From contig NZ_HE978538.1 of NCBI RefSeq assembly GCF_000311785.1, forward strand, positions 233,981 through 297,980: 64,000 nt of DNA. Reading direction: 5' to 3'. A program made the translations under genes and the position numbers. The DNA comes from Brevibacillus massiliensis. Its GTDB lineage: Bacteria; Bacillota; Bacilli; Brevibacillales; Brevibacillaceae. Positions 15,802 through 24,233 of the stretch are shown here, piece by piece; the stretch's first letter is position 1; each line of letters starts with the position of its first letter. Below the pieces are notes generated by a model. The model made no database searches. It was not told where the DNA came from and saw only the letters and a program-made list of their open reading frames with translations.

Positions 15802-17883
15802 TTGGATCTGTCCTTATTGAACCTCATTGCGTTTTTTCTGGTATTGGCGTACGGGCTTTACCTGTTTGCCCATGTTGTCTACAGCCGCTACTTGTTCATC
15901 AAGCTAGGGAAGAAGGCTGACATTAAGGACGATTTTGGAACCCGCCTCAATCTGATTTTGCAAAACGTCTTTTTGCAAAAGAAACTGTTAAAAGACAAGA
16001 AAAGCGGAATGATGCATGTCGTCATGTTTTACGGTTTCATCATTTTGCAGTTCGGGGCGGTGGAACTGATCATCAAGGGTTTGGTTCGCGGCTTCGAACT
16101 CCCTTTTGGCAGCGCTCACAAATACTTCAGCCTGATGCAGGAGATCACCACCTTTCTGATCTTGGTTGCGGTGGCTTATGCCTACTACCGCCGCTACATC
16201 GAGAAGCTGAAGCGTTTGAAGCGGGGGTTTAAAGCGGGTCTGGTCCTGATTTTTATTTCCACGCTGATGGCATCCGTACTGCTTTCGCTCGGCTTCGAAC
16301 AGATCTGGCTGGGCCATGAGCCGTCCGGTTACGCTCCCATTTCGTCGCTGATCGCGATTGTCTGCTCGGGGATCGGCACGACGGCGGCCGCGGCTTTGTT
16401 CTACGTGTTTTGGTGGGCCCATCTGTTGATCCTGCTTTCTTTTGCCGTCTACGTGCCGCAGTCCAAGCACGCCCACCTGCTGTTCGCTCCAGTCAACACC
16501 TGGTTTAAAAAGCTAGATCCGCCCGGCAAGCTGTCATCGATCGACTTCGAAGACGAGACCCAGGAAGTCTTTGGCGTGGGCAAGATCGAGGACTTTACCC
16601 AGGTGCAGCTGATCGATTTGTACGCCTGTGTCGAGTGCGGCCGCTGCACCAGCATGTGTCCCGCTTCCGGAACGGGCAAGCTGCTGTCGCCGATGGATCT
16701 GATCGTCAAAATGCGCGACCACCTGACGGAAAAGGGGGCGGTAGTGACATCGCGTACGCCGTGGATGCCCAGCTTTGCATTCCCGAACGCTGCCGCCAAT
16801 CAACTGGCCGTGCAGGCGAACGAAGCTGCCGCAGCCGCAGAAGGAGCGGCGGCCAAACCGCTGGAGTACACGACCAATCTGATCGGCGATGTGATTACCG
16901 AGCAGGAGCTGTGGGCCTGCACGACCTGCCGCAACTGTGAAGACCAGTGCCCGGTCATGAACGAGCACGTCGACAAGATCATTGACATGCGCCGCTATCT
17001 GGTGATGACGGAAGGCAGCGTCCCGGCCGAGGCCCAGCGCGCCCTGAACAACATCGAGCGGCAGGGTAATCCGTGGGGCATCAACCGAAAAGACCGGACC
17101 AAGTGGATCGAAGGGTTGGACGAAGCGTATGCCGTGCCGACAGTAAAGGACACGGATGAATTTGAATACCTGTTCTGGGTCGGGTCGATGGGTTCGTACG
17201 ACAACCGTAGCATCAAGATCACCCACGCGTTCGTCAAGCTGATGCACGAAGCGGGCATCTCCTTTGCGATCCTCGGCAATGAAGAAAAGAACTCCGGGGA
17301 CACGGCCCGCCGCATCGGAAACGAGTTTTTGTTCCAGCAGCTGGCCCAGGAGAACATCGCGCTGTTCGAAGCGTACGGCGTGAAGAAGATCGTCACATGC
17401 GACCCGCATGCTTTCAATACGTTTAAAAACGAATATCCCGAATTCGGCTTGAAGGCGGAAGTCTACCATCACTCTGAACTGCTGGAACAATGGCTGAAAG
17501 AGGGAAGGCTGTCCCCGTCCAAAGAGGTAAAAGAACGGATCACCTACCACGACTCCTGCTATTTGGGACGCTACAACGAGATTTATGACAAACCGCGGCA
17601 AATCCTTGCGGCCATCCCCGGCGTGGAGATTGTGGAGATGAAGCGAAGCGGCTGCGACAGCATGTGCTGCGGCGCCGGCGGCGGCATGATGTGGATGGAG
17701 GAAACAGAGGGCACCCGCGTCAACGTCGCCCGCACCGAGCAGGCCCTTGAGGTGGGGCCGACACAGATTGCCAGTGCCTGCCCGTACTGTCTGACGATGA
17801 TGAACGACGGCATCAAGATGAAGGAAAAAGAGAACGAAGTGAAAGCGAGAGATATTGCCGAGATACTGGCCGACGCTATCTGA
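15802..17883 (+). CDS. fadF: FadF-type membrane iron-sulfur oxidoreductase (ETF to quinone)
   Basis: 693 residues. The N-terminal half (about 1-225) has five to six membrane helices like the NarI/HdrE-type module. Two [4Fe-4S] motifs follow: C276VECGRCTSMC286P and C373TTCRNCEDQC383P. Two CCG domains are typical of heterodisulfide-reductase-like proteins (HDSCYLGRYNEIYD; SMCCGAGGGMMW). It matches B. subtilis FadF (YwjF), thought to pass acyl-CoA dehydrogenase/ETF electrons to menaquinone. The TTG at 15802 has AAAGGGAG 9-10 nt upstream; a TTG at 15793 abuts the SD and is less likely. It is followed by the acyl-CoA oxidation genes, and two palindromes upstream suggest TetR control. No etfAB genes are in the window. 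Confidence 0.88.
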   Translation: MDLSLLNLIAFFLVLAYGLYLFAHVVYSRYLFIKLGKKADIKDDFGTRLNLILQNVFLQKKLLKDKKSGMMHVVMFYGFIILQFGAVELIIKGLVRGFELPFGSAHKYFSLMQEITTFLILVAVAYAYYRRYIEKLKRLKRGFKAGLVLIFISTLMASVLLSLGFEQIWLGHEPSGYAPISSLIAIVCSGIGTTAAAALFYVFWWAHLLILLSFAVYVPQSKHAHLLFAPVNTWFKKLDPPGKLSSIDFEDETQEVFGVGKIEDFTQVQLIDLYACVECGRCTSMCPASGTGKLLSPMDLIVKMRDHLTEKGAVVTSRTPWMPSFAFPNAAANQLAVQANEAAAAAEGAAAKPLEYTTNLIGDVITEQELWACTTCRNCEDQCPVMNEHVDKIIDMRRYLVMTEGSVPAEAQRALNNIERQGNPWGINRKDRTKWIEGLDEAYAVPTVKDTDEFEYLFWVGSMGSYDNRSIKITHAFVKLMHEAGISFAILGNEEKNSGDTARRIGNEFLFQQLAQENIALFEAYGVKKIVTCDPHAFNTFKNEYPEFGLKAEVYHHSELLEQWLKEGRLSPSKEVKERITYHDSCYLGRYNEIYDKPRQILAAIPGVEIVEMKRSGCDSMCCGAGGGMMWMEETEGTRVNVARTEQALEVGPTQIASACPYCLTMMNDGIKMKEKENEVKARDIAEILADAI

Positions 17884-17913
17884 CGGCAAAAGCTGCCGGA
17901 AAAATGAACGGAA

Positions 17914-17958
17914 CCAGCGGGAAGGGAGCGGTCAGCAGGTTGACTGCTCCTTCGCTGG
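17914..17958. terminator. Long inverted repeat between fadF and the thiolase operon
   Basis: CCAGCG (17914-17919) with CGCTGG (17953-17958), and GGAGCGGTCA (17925-17934) with TGACTGCTCC (17941-17950, one G-U). It is a strong RNA hairpin, but the downstream T tract is poor (TTTTTA only after about 13 nt). It could be a weak terminator or an mRNA-processing element. Confidence 0.5.
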
Positions 17959-17999
17959 AACAATGGGCAAATTTTTAGGCGGTAATCGATTTCGATTTG

Positions 18000-18053
18000 T
18001 TGACTAATTCAGATAATGCCGTCAAAATAAAAGCATAGGTGAGCGACCGCTCA
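18000..18053 (+). promoter_or_regulatory. Promoter and TetR operator of the thiolase operon
   Basis: TTGACT (18000-18005), 17 nt, CAAAAT (18023-18028). TGAGCGACCGCTCA (18040-18053) is a perfect 6+6 palindrome with a 2-nt centre. The site covers the expected transcription start region, so binding there would repress. Confidence 0.6.
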
Positions 18054-18096
18054 ATCAGATTGGCGTATTTGCCAGTCCTGTAAGGAGGGAAATGGC

Positions 18097-19278
18097 GTGA
18101 GATCAGTCATCGTAAGTGCTGTCCGAACTCCGTTTGGCAAATTTGGCGGTGCGTTGAAGGACTTGAGTGCTGTCGAACTCGGCTCTGTCGTGATCCGAGA
18201 GGCGGTAAAGCGGGCAGGAGTCACCGGCGAACAGGTAGATGAAGTGATCATGGGAATGGTCGTTCAGGCAGGGGCGGGCCAGGTGCCATCCCGGCAGGCG
18301 GCCCGCAAAGCCGGACTGCCGTGGAACGTCTCCAGCCAAACGATCAACAAGGTGTGCGCCTCCGGCATGCGCGCCGTGACGCTGGCGGATCAGATCATCC
18401 GTGCCAAAGATGGCGAGGTGATCGTTGCGGGAGGTATGGAGAGCATGAGCAACGCCCCCTATGCATTGCCAGGGGCGCGGTACGGCATGCGCATGGGCGA
18501 CAGTCAAGCCGTCGACCTGATGATGTTCGACGGGCTAACCTGCCCGTTTGACGGCGTGCCGATGGCTGTGCACGGCAGCAACGTGGCCCGGGAGTACGGC
18601 ATCACCCGGCAGCAGCAGGACGCCTGGGCGTACCGCAGCCAGATGCGGGCGTCCAAGGCCGCAGCCAACGGACTTTTCGCCGAGGAGATCGTCCCGGTGG
18701 AGGTTCCCCGGAAAAAAGGCGAGCCGCTGCTCGTCTCCCAAGACGAGGCTCCCCGTCCGGACACATCACTGGAAGGGCTAGCTAAGCTTCCGCCTGTCTA
18801 TCTGCAGGACGGAACGATCACGGCGGGCAACGCGCCGGGCATCAACGACGGAGCGGCAGCGATGGTGATCACCAGTGATGAAAATGCCGCCCGCCTCGGT
18901 AAAAAACCGCTGGCGACGATTCTCGGCCATGCGGCAGTGGGGGCTGAAGCGCCCTACATCGCCGTTACGCCCGGGCTGGCGATTCAAAAGCTGCTGCAAA
19001 AATCCGGGCTGAGTGTCCGGCAGATTGACTTATTCGAAGTGAACGAAGCGTTTGCCGCCGTCACGCTGACCAGCGGCAAGATCGTCGGCTGGGACGAGGA
19101 AAAAGTGAACGTGAACGGCGGTGCGATCGCACTTGGACATCCAATTGGCGCGAGCGGTGCCCGGATTATTATGACTTTGGCCTACGAGCTTCGCAGGCGC
19201 GGCGGAGGTCTCGGGATCGCAGCGATTTGCAGCGGTGCGGCCCAGGGTGACGCGGTGCTGCTGCGTGTAGATGAATGA
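18097..19278 (+). CDS. Acetyl-CoA acetyltransferase (thiolase), MmgA-like
   Basis: 393 residues. Cleaves or forms beta-ketoacyl-CoA. Active-site features: nucleophile Cys in [10 protein letters not shown], general-base His in [10 protein letters not shown], and second Cys in the C-terminal block, read here as [10 protein letters not shown] instead of the common CIGGGQG. NEAFAA is also present. GTG start with GGAGGG SD. First gene of a run thiolase-hbd-acd-acd-meaB with short gaps, so it acts in the last step of beta-oxidation or in acetoacetyl-CoA metabolism. Specificity for chain length cannot be read from the sequence. Confidence 0.92.
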   Translation: MRSVIVSAVRTPFGKFGGALKDLSAVELGSVVIREAVKRAGVTGEQVDEVIMGMVVQAGAGQVPSRQAARKAGLPWNVSSQTINKVCASGMRAVTLADQIIRAKDGEVIVAGGMESMSNAPYALPGARYGMRMGDSQAVDLMMFDGLTCPFDGVPMAVHGSNVAREYGITRQQQDAWAYRSQMRASKAAANGLFAEEIVPVEVPRKKGEPLLVSQDEAPRPDTSLEGLAKLPPVYLQDGTITAGNAPGINDGAAAMVITSDENAARLGKKPLATILGHAAVGAEAPYIAVTPGLAIQKLLQKSGLSVRQIDLFEVNEAFAAVTLTSGKIVGWDEEKVNVNGGAIALGHPIGASGARIIMTLAYELRRRGGGLGIAAICSGAAQGDAVLLRVDE

Positions 19279-19291
19279 GGAGGGGTCTTGG

Positions 19292-20143
19292 GTGAATGTG
19301 AGCAAGCTGATGGTAGTGGGGGCAGGCCAGATGGGCAGCGGGATTGCCCAGGTGGCGGCCCAGGCAGGTCTGAAGGTGCTGCTGCACGATACGCAGCGTG
19401 AGTTCGCGGAACGGGGATTGGGTACGATCAGCAAAAACCTGGCGCGCAGCGTTGAAAAGCAAAAAATTTCGGCAGACGACAAGGAACTGATCCTGTCGCG
19501 GATTTCCCTTTCGACGGATTTGGCGGACGCCAAAGAGGTCGATTTCGTCATAGAAGCTGTCACGGAAAACATGGCAATCAAAACAGAAATCTTTCGTCAA
19601 CTGGACGAGATTTGCCCGCCGCATGCGGTGCTGGCGAGCAACACCTCCTCACTGCCGATCACAGAGATCGCTGCAGTGACCCGGCGCCCGGAAAAAGTAA
19701 TCGGCATGCACTTCATGAACCCGGTTCCGGTCATGAAGCTGGTCGAAGTGATTCGCGGACTGCAGACGGCGGATGAAGTGTACCTGCTGGTGGAGGCCCT
19801 GGCCAAACAGATGGGAAAAGTTCCGGTCAGCGTCAATGACTTCCCCGGCTTCGTCTCCAATCGCGTGCTGATGCCGATGATCAACGAAGCGATCTACTGT
19901 GTCTACGAGGGGGTCGCCAGTCCGGAGGCGATCGACGAGGTGATGAAGCTGGGCATGAATCACCCGATGGGACCGCTGACGCTTGCTGATTTTATCGGCC
20001 TGGACACCTGCTTGTACATCATGGAGGTGCTGTACGAAGGGTTTGGCGACTCCAAGTACCGTCCTTGCCCGCTGCTGCGAAAATACGTAAAGGCAGGTTG
20101 GCTCGGCAAGAAGAGCGGACGGGGCTTTTATGTGTATGAATGA
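19292..20143 (+). CDS. 3-hydroxybutyryl-CoA dehydrogenase
   Basis: 283 residues. NAD-dependent oxidation of 3-hydroxyacyl-CoA to 3-ketoacyl-CoA. The Rossmann motif [13 protein letters not shown] is at the N-terminus, followed by [13 protein letters not shown], the catalytic-His segment [15 protein letters not shown], and [20 protein letters not shown]. The C-terminal domain ends [15 protein letters not shown] 19292 was chosen because GGAGGGG lies 6 nt upstream and the length then equals the family norm; the ATG at 19271 overlaps the thiolase stop and has no SD. Resembles MmgB/Hbd. Confidence 0.93.
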   Translation: MNVSKLMVVGAGQMGSGIAQVAAQAGLKVLLHDTQREFAERGLGTISKNLARSVEKQKISADDKELILSRISLSTDLADAKEVDFVIEAVTENMAIKTEIFRQLDEICPPHAVLASNTSSLPITEIAAVTRRPEKVIGMHFMNPVPVMKLVEVIRGLQTADEVYLLVEALAKQMGKVPVSVNDFPGFVSNRVLMPMINEAIYCVYEGVASPEAIDEVMKLGMNHPMGPLTLADFIGLDTCLYIMEVLYEGFGDSKYRPCPLLRKYVKAGWLGKKSGRGFYVYE

Positions 20144-20183
20144 CAGGTAAAATTGAGGTCATTTTGGGAAAGGGAGGAGTATT

Positions 20184-21323
20184 ATGGACCTCCGCCTGAC
20201 AGCGGAACAAGAGATGATGCGCAAGATGGTGCGCAGCTTTGCCCAGAAGGAAATTGCCCCCCTTGTTCCTTTCATGGAAGATAGTGATGAATTTCCCCGT
20301 CAAATCGTCGAAAAGATGGGGAAAGCCGGCATCATGGGCATTCCCGTACCGGAAAAATGGGGCGGAGCGGGCGCGGATTACATTTCATACATCTCGGCGA
20401 TCCATGAGATCTCCAAGGTCAGCGCCACAGTAGGCGTCATTTTATCCGTCCACACCTCTGTCGGCACCAATCCGATCTTGAATTTTGGCACTGAGGAGCA
20501 GAAGCAGCGATTTGTTCCCAAACTGGCTCAAGGAAAGTCCCTCGGTGCCTTCGCTCTGACGGAACCGCATTCAGGTTCGGACGCCAAAAGCATCCGTACA
20601 TCCGCTGTCCGCAAAGGCGATGAATACGTGCTCAACGGAAGCAAGGTGTTCATTACCAACGGCGGCGAGGCCGATACGTACATCACCTTTGCCGTTACGG
20701 ATCCGCAAAAGGGGCCGAACGGAATCTCGGCGTTTATTGTCGAAAGAGACACAAAAGGTTTGCATGTCGGGAAAAAGGAAAAGAAGATGGGGCTGCGCGG
20801 TTCCAACACTGCGGAACTGATTTTTGACAACGCTTCCGTGCCGGCGAAAAACTTGCTGGGGCGAGAAGGAGACGGATTTGCCATCGCCATGGCCAACCTG
20901 GACGTCGGGCGCATCGGCATCGCCGCCCAGGCGTTGGGGATAGCGGAAGCGGCTGTGGAGCATGCCCGCCGCTACGCCAAAGAGCGGAAGCAATTTGGCC
21001 GGCCCATCGCAGAGCAGCAGGCCGTCGCCTTCAAGCTGGCTGACATGGCGACGATGACGGAGGCAGCACGCCAGCTGGTCTATCGTGCCGCCTTCCTTTG
21101 CAATGAGAAGCTGCCCTGCGGCAAAGAGGCTTCCATGGCCAAGCTGTTCGCCTCTGATGCAGCGATGAAAGTAACCACGGAAGCGATCCAGGTCTTTGGC
21201 GGATACGGTTACACTCGCGAGTATCCGGTAGAGCGCCTGTTCCGGGATGCGAAAGTCACGCAGATCTACGAGGGAACGAATGAAATTCAACACCTGGTGA
21301 TAGCCAAGCACTTGCTTTCGTAA
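20184..21323 (+). CDS. Short-chain acyl-CoA dehydrogenase (first copy)
   Basis: 379 residues. FAD enzyme that makes trans-2-enoyl-CoA and passes electrons to ETF. Motifs: ALTEPHSGSDA, YVLNGSKVFITNGGEAD, LGREGDGFAIAM, and the catalytic Glu region [18 protein letters not shown] at the C-terminus. MmgC/Bcd-like. It is about half-identical by eye to the next gene, from which it is separated by 21 nt, so the two are tandem paralogues, probably with different chain-length or branched-chain preference (inference). GGGAGGAG SD. Confidence 0.93.
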   Translation: MDLRLTAEQEMMRKMVRSFAQKEIAPLVPFMEDSDEFPRQIVEKMGKAGIMGIPVPEKWGGAGADYISYISAIHEISKVSATVGVILSVHTSVGTNPILNFGTEEQKQRFVPKLAQGKSLGAFALTEPHSGSDAKSIRTSAVRKGDEYVLNGSKVFITNGGEADTYITFAVTDPQKGPNGISAFIVERDTKGLHVGKKEKKMGLRGSNTAELIFDNASVPAKNLLGREGDGFAIAMANLDVGRIGIAAQALGIAEAAVEHARRYAKERKQFGRPIAEQQAVAFKLADMATMTEAARQLVYRAAFLCNEKLPCGKEASMAKLFASDAAMKVTTEAIQVFGGYGYTREYPVERLFRDAKVTQIYEGTNEIQHLVIAKHLLS

Positions 21324-21344
21324 ATAGAACAGGGGTGAGAAGAG

Positions 21345-22487
21345 ATGGACTTTCGTTTAACCGAAGAGCAAGAGATGATTCGAAAAATGGTGCGGGACTT
21401 TGCCGAGACGAAGGTTGCGCCAACTGCCGCCCAGCGGGATGAAGAGGAGCGCTTCGAGCGGGCGATTTTTGAAGAGATGGCGGAATTGGGGCTCACGGGC
21501 ATACCGTGGCCGGAAGAGTACGGTGGTGCAGGCGCCGATTATATGAGCTACGTTTTGGCCGTAGAGGAATTGTCCCGGGTGGATGCGTCAATCGGCGTTA
21601 CGCTGTCTGCCCACGTCTCGCTGGCCAGCTGGCCGATTTTCAAGTTCGGGACTGAGGAACAAAAACAGAAGTTCCTGCGGCCGCTGGCAGAGGGCAAAAA
21701 GCTGGGAGCTTACTGCCTGACCGAACCCGGCTCCGGGTCCGACTCGGCGGGGATGCGGACGACGGCGGTAAAAGACGGAGACCATTACGTTTTGAATGGC
21801 AATAAAATTTTCATCACCAACGGCGGCGATGCGGAAATCTACATCGTCTTTGCCGTAACCGACCCGACACTGAAACACAAAGGGATTACGGCTTTCATCG
21901 TGGAAAAGGGCACGCCTGGCTTCAGCATGGGGAAAAAGGAGAAGAAGCTGGGAATCCGCTCCTCGCCAACACTGGAGGTCATTTTTGAAAACGCGCGGAT
22001 TCCGGCGGAAAACCGCTTGGGGGCCGAAGGAGAAGGCTTTAAAATCGCGATGATGACGCTCGATGGCGGGCGCAACGGGATTGCCGCCCAAGCGCTGGGG
22101 ATCGCGCAGGGCGCATACGAGCACGCGCTTGCCTACGCCAAGGAGCGGCACCAGTTCGGCAAGCCGATCGCTTCGCTGCAGGCCATCCAGTTCAAGCTGG
22201 CAGAGATGGCGACGAAGATCGAAGCGGCCCGGCTGCTCACGTATCAGGCGGCGTGGCTGGAGGATCAAGGTCTGCCGTACGGCAAGGCTTCCGCGATGTC
22301 GAAGCTGTTCGCCGGCGACACGGCGATGGAGGTCACGATTGAAGCCGTGCAAGTCTTTGGCGGATACGGCTACACCAGGGAATACCCCGTGGAGCGCTTT
22401 ATGCGGGACGCCAAAATTACCCAGATCTACGAAGGAACCAACGAAATTCAACGCGTCGTGATCAGCAACTACCTTCTTAAAGAATAG
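21345..22487 (+). CDS. Acyl-CoA dehydrogenase (second copy, AcdA-like)
   Basis: 380 residues with the same architecture as its upstream paralogue: [63 protein letters not shown], and the terminal [18 protein letters not shown]. In B. subtilis fadF is followed by acdA and then rpoE; here the acdA position is expanded into a larger cluster, and this copy is the more AcdA-like of the two to my eye. Gap to meaB is 14 nt. Confidence 0.93.
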   Translation: MDFRLTEEQEMIRKMVRDFAETKVAPTAAQRDEEERFERAIFEEMAELGLTGIPWPEEYGGAGADYMSYVLAVEELSRVDASIGVTLSAHVSLASWPIFKFGTEEQKQKFLRPLAEGKKLGAYCLTEPGSGSDSAGMRTTAVKDGDHYVLNGNKIFITNGGDAEIYIVFAVTDPTLKHKGITAFIVEKGTPGFSMGKKEKKLGIRSSPTLEVIFENARIPAENRLGAEGEGFKIAMMTLDGGRNGIAAQALGIAQGAYEHALAYAKERHQFGKPIASLQAIQFKLAEMATKIEAARLLTYQAAWLEDQGLPYGKASAMSKLFAGDTAMEVTIEAVQVFGGYGYTREYPVERFMRDAKITQIYEGTNEIQRVVISNYLLKE

Positions 22488-22501
22488 CGTGGGATTGTGC
22501 A

Positions 22502-23467
22502 ATGCTGGAGATTACAAAGCGGGTACTGGCCGGCGACGTGCGGGGAGCGGCCCGTGCCATTACCTGCATCGAACAGGATTATCCGGAACGGATGCAAATG
22601 CTGCGGGAGATCTTCCCGCATACCGGCCGGGCCAAATTGATCGGGATTACGGGTACCCCGGGGGCGGGAAAAAGCTCGCTGGTGGACGCGCTGGTCTATT
22701 TCCTGCGGGCCAAGGGACTCTCGCTCGGGATCGTCGCGGTGGATCCGACCAGCCCCTTTACGGGCGGAGCTCTGCTCGGCGACCGGGTGCGGATGCAAAA
22801 TCACGCCCTCGACCCGGGGGTATTTATCCGCAGCATGGGGACGCGCGGCAGTCTGGGCGGACTATCGCGGAATACGAAGGACGCCGTGCGAGTGCTTGAC
22901 GCATACGGATGCGACGTCATCCTGATCGAGACGGTTGGTGTCGGCCAATCGGAGCTGGATGTGATGAACATCGCCGATTCGACCGTCGTCGTCCTCAATC
23001 CCGGCGGCGGCGACAGCGTGCAGGCGTTCAAAGCCGGCATCATGGAGATAGCCGACCTGTTTGTGATCAACAAGGCCGACCTGCCCGGCACCGACAAGCT
23101 TCAGGTAGAGGTGGAGCAGATGCTCGATTTGGCAAAGCATGATGCTCCGTGGCGTCCGCCTGTCGTCAGGACGATTTCTACCAGGCAGCAGGGAATGGCT
23201 GAACTGTGGGCGGCAGTCGAACGACACCAGCAGTTTCTGCACGAAAGCGGCGACTGGGAGATGAGACGCGCTGCTCACCTCCGCGAAGAGGTGTTGGAGA
23301 TCGTGAGCCACAACGTCTATCAGCGGATGCTGCAAGCGGTACAGGAAGGCTGTTTTGCCGATCAGCTGGCCGATGTGGAGGAACGCCGCCGGGATCCGTA
23401 CAGCACTGCCGAGTTGATCGCCGAAACCTTGTTTCGAGGGGATCAGGGTGCACCGAGGGACAAATAG
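22502..23467 (+). CDS. meaB: MeaB-type GTPase chaperone of B12-dependent mutase
   Basis: 321 residues, G3E family (ArgK/LAO). Walker A is GITGTPGAGKSSLVDAL. Next come [45 protein letters not shown], and the base-specificity NKAD. A C-terminal dimerisation arm ends the protein. MeaB protects methylmalonyl-CoA mutase and gates cofactor loading. Notably, the mutase encoded close by (icmF) carries its own G domain, so this stand-alone protein may serve a separate methylmalonyl-CoA mutase not in the window. Confidence 0.9.
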   Translation: MLEITKRVLAGDVRGAARAITCIEQDYPERMQMLREIFPHTGRAKLIGITGTPGAGKSSLVDALVYFLRAKGLSLGIVAVDPTSPFTGGALLGDRVRMQNHALDPGVFIRSMGTRGSLGGLSRNTKDAVRVLDAYGCDVILIETVGVGQSELDVMNIADSTVVVLNPGGGDSVQAFKAGIMEIADLFVINKADLPGTDKLQVEVEQMLDLAKHDAPWRPPVVRTISTRQQGMAELWAAVERHQQFLHESGDWEMRRAAHLREEVLEIVSHNVYQRMLQAVQEGCFADQLADVEERRRDPYSTAELIAETLFRGDQGAPRDK

Positions 23468-23470
23468 AGA

Positions 23471-23549
23471 TTGAGGGCAGCTCTCTTTCCGGCGTATAAT
23501 AGAGGAGAAAGAGACGCTTTCCTTATGAAAATGTCTGACTAAACGCTCA
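23471..23549 (+). promoter_or_regulatory. Promoter and putative autoregulatory operator of the tetR-icmF unit
   Basis: TTGAGG (23471-23476), 18 nt, perfect TATAAT (23495-23500). TGACTAAACGCTCA (23536-23549), flanked by CTGAC/GTCAG, carries the same CGCTCA half-site as the fadF and thiolase operators and lies just before the tetR start. Confidence 0.6.
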
Positions 23550-23572
23550 GTCAGTTCGCGAGGTGTATCCAG

Positions 23573-24208
23573 ATGTCTAATCGAAGAAAGACAATACCGT
23601 CCCTGGTGAAGGATCCGAAGTTGATTGAAAAACGGCGCGACCAAATTGTCGAGGCGGCTGTCGATCTGTTCATTCGCAAGGGATTTCATAAAACGACCAC
23701 CCGGGAGATCGCCCGGGCATCCGGCTTCAGCATTGGCACGCTTTACGAATACATTGAATCAAAGGAAGATGTGCTCTACCTCGTCTGTGATGCGATTCAC
23801 GCCGAAGTGGAAAACCGCTTGCGGGAAGCGATCACGTTTCAGGGCACAGGACTCAAGGTGTTAAAACTGGCGCTGCGCAGCTTCTTTCGCGTAATGGAGC
23901 AGATGAGCGACAGGGTGCTGCTGATTTATCAGGAGACCAAGTCGCTGCCGGAAGAGACGATGCGCTACGTACTCGGCAGAGAAGAAGAGATAACGGGAAT
24001 CTTTGAAGAGATTCTGCGGAAAGGAATTGCCGACGGCTCGATTGGAATTGACGAAAAACAGGTAAAATTGATGGCCCACAACATCATGGTGCTGGGCGAG
24101 ATGTGGGTGTTCCGCCGCTGGACGCTGAAGCGGGATTACTCGCTGGAAGAGTATACGGAAAAGCAGACGGCGCTGCTTTTGCGGGAGATCAGCGGCAAGC
24201 AAACGTAA
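23573..24208 (+). CDS. TetR/AcrR regulator of the acyl-CoA cluster (FadR-like)
   Basis: 211 residues. The N-terminal TetR helix-turn-helix (about 20-66) has [45 protein letters not shown]. The C-terminal all-helical ligand domain resembles acyl-CoA-sensing FadR/YsiA-type proteins. It lies inside the acyl-CoA oxidation cluster, and a CGCTCA palindrome precedes its own start, fadF and the thiolase operon, so it most likely represses all three until an acyl-CoA binds (inference). It is 25 nt upstream of icmF. SD is weak (CGAGGTG). Confidence 0.85.
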   Translation: MSNRRKTIPSLVKDPKLIEKRRDQIVEAAVDLFIRKGFHKTTTREIARASGFSIGTLYEYIESKEDVLYLVCDAIHAEVENRLREAITFQGTGLKVLKLALRSFFRVMEQMSDRVLLIYQETKSLPEETMRYVLGREEEITGIFEEILRKGIADGSIGIDEKQVKLMAHNIMVLGEMWVFRRWTLKRDYSLEEYTEKQTALLLREISGKQT

Positions 24209-24233
24209 AGCGCAAAGAAGGAGGCAAAAAGGG

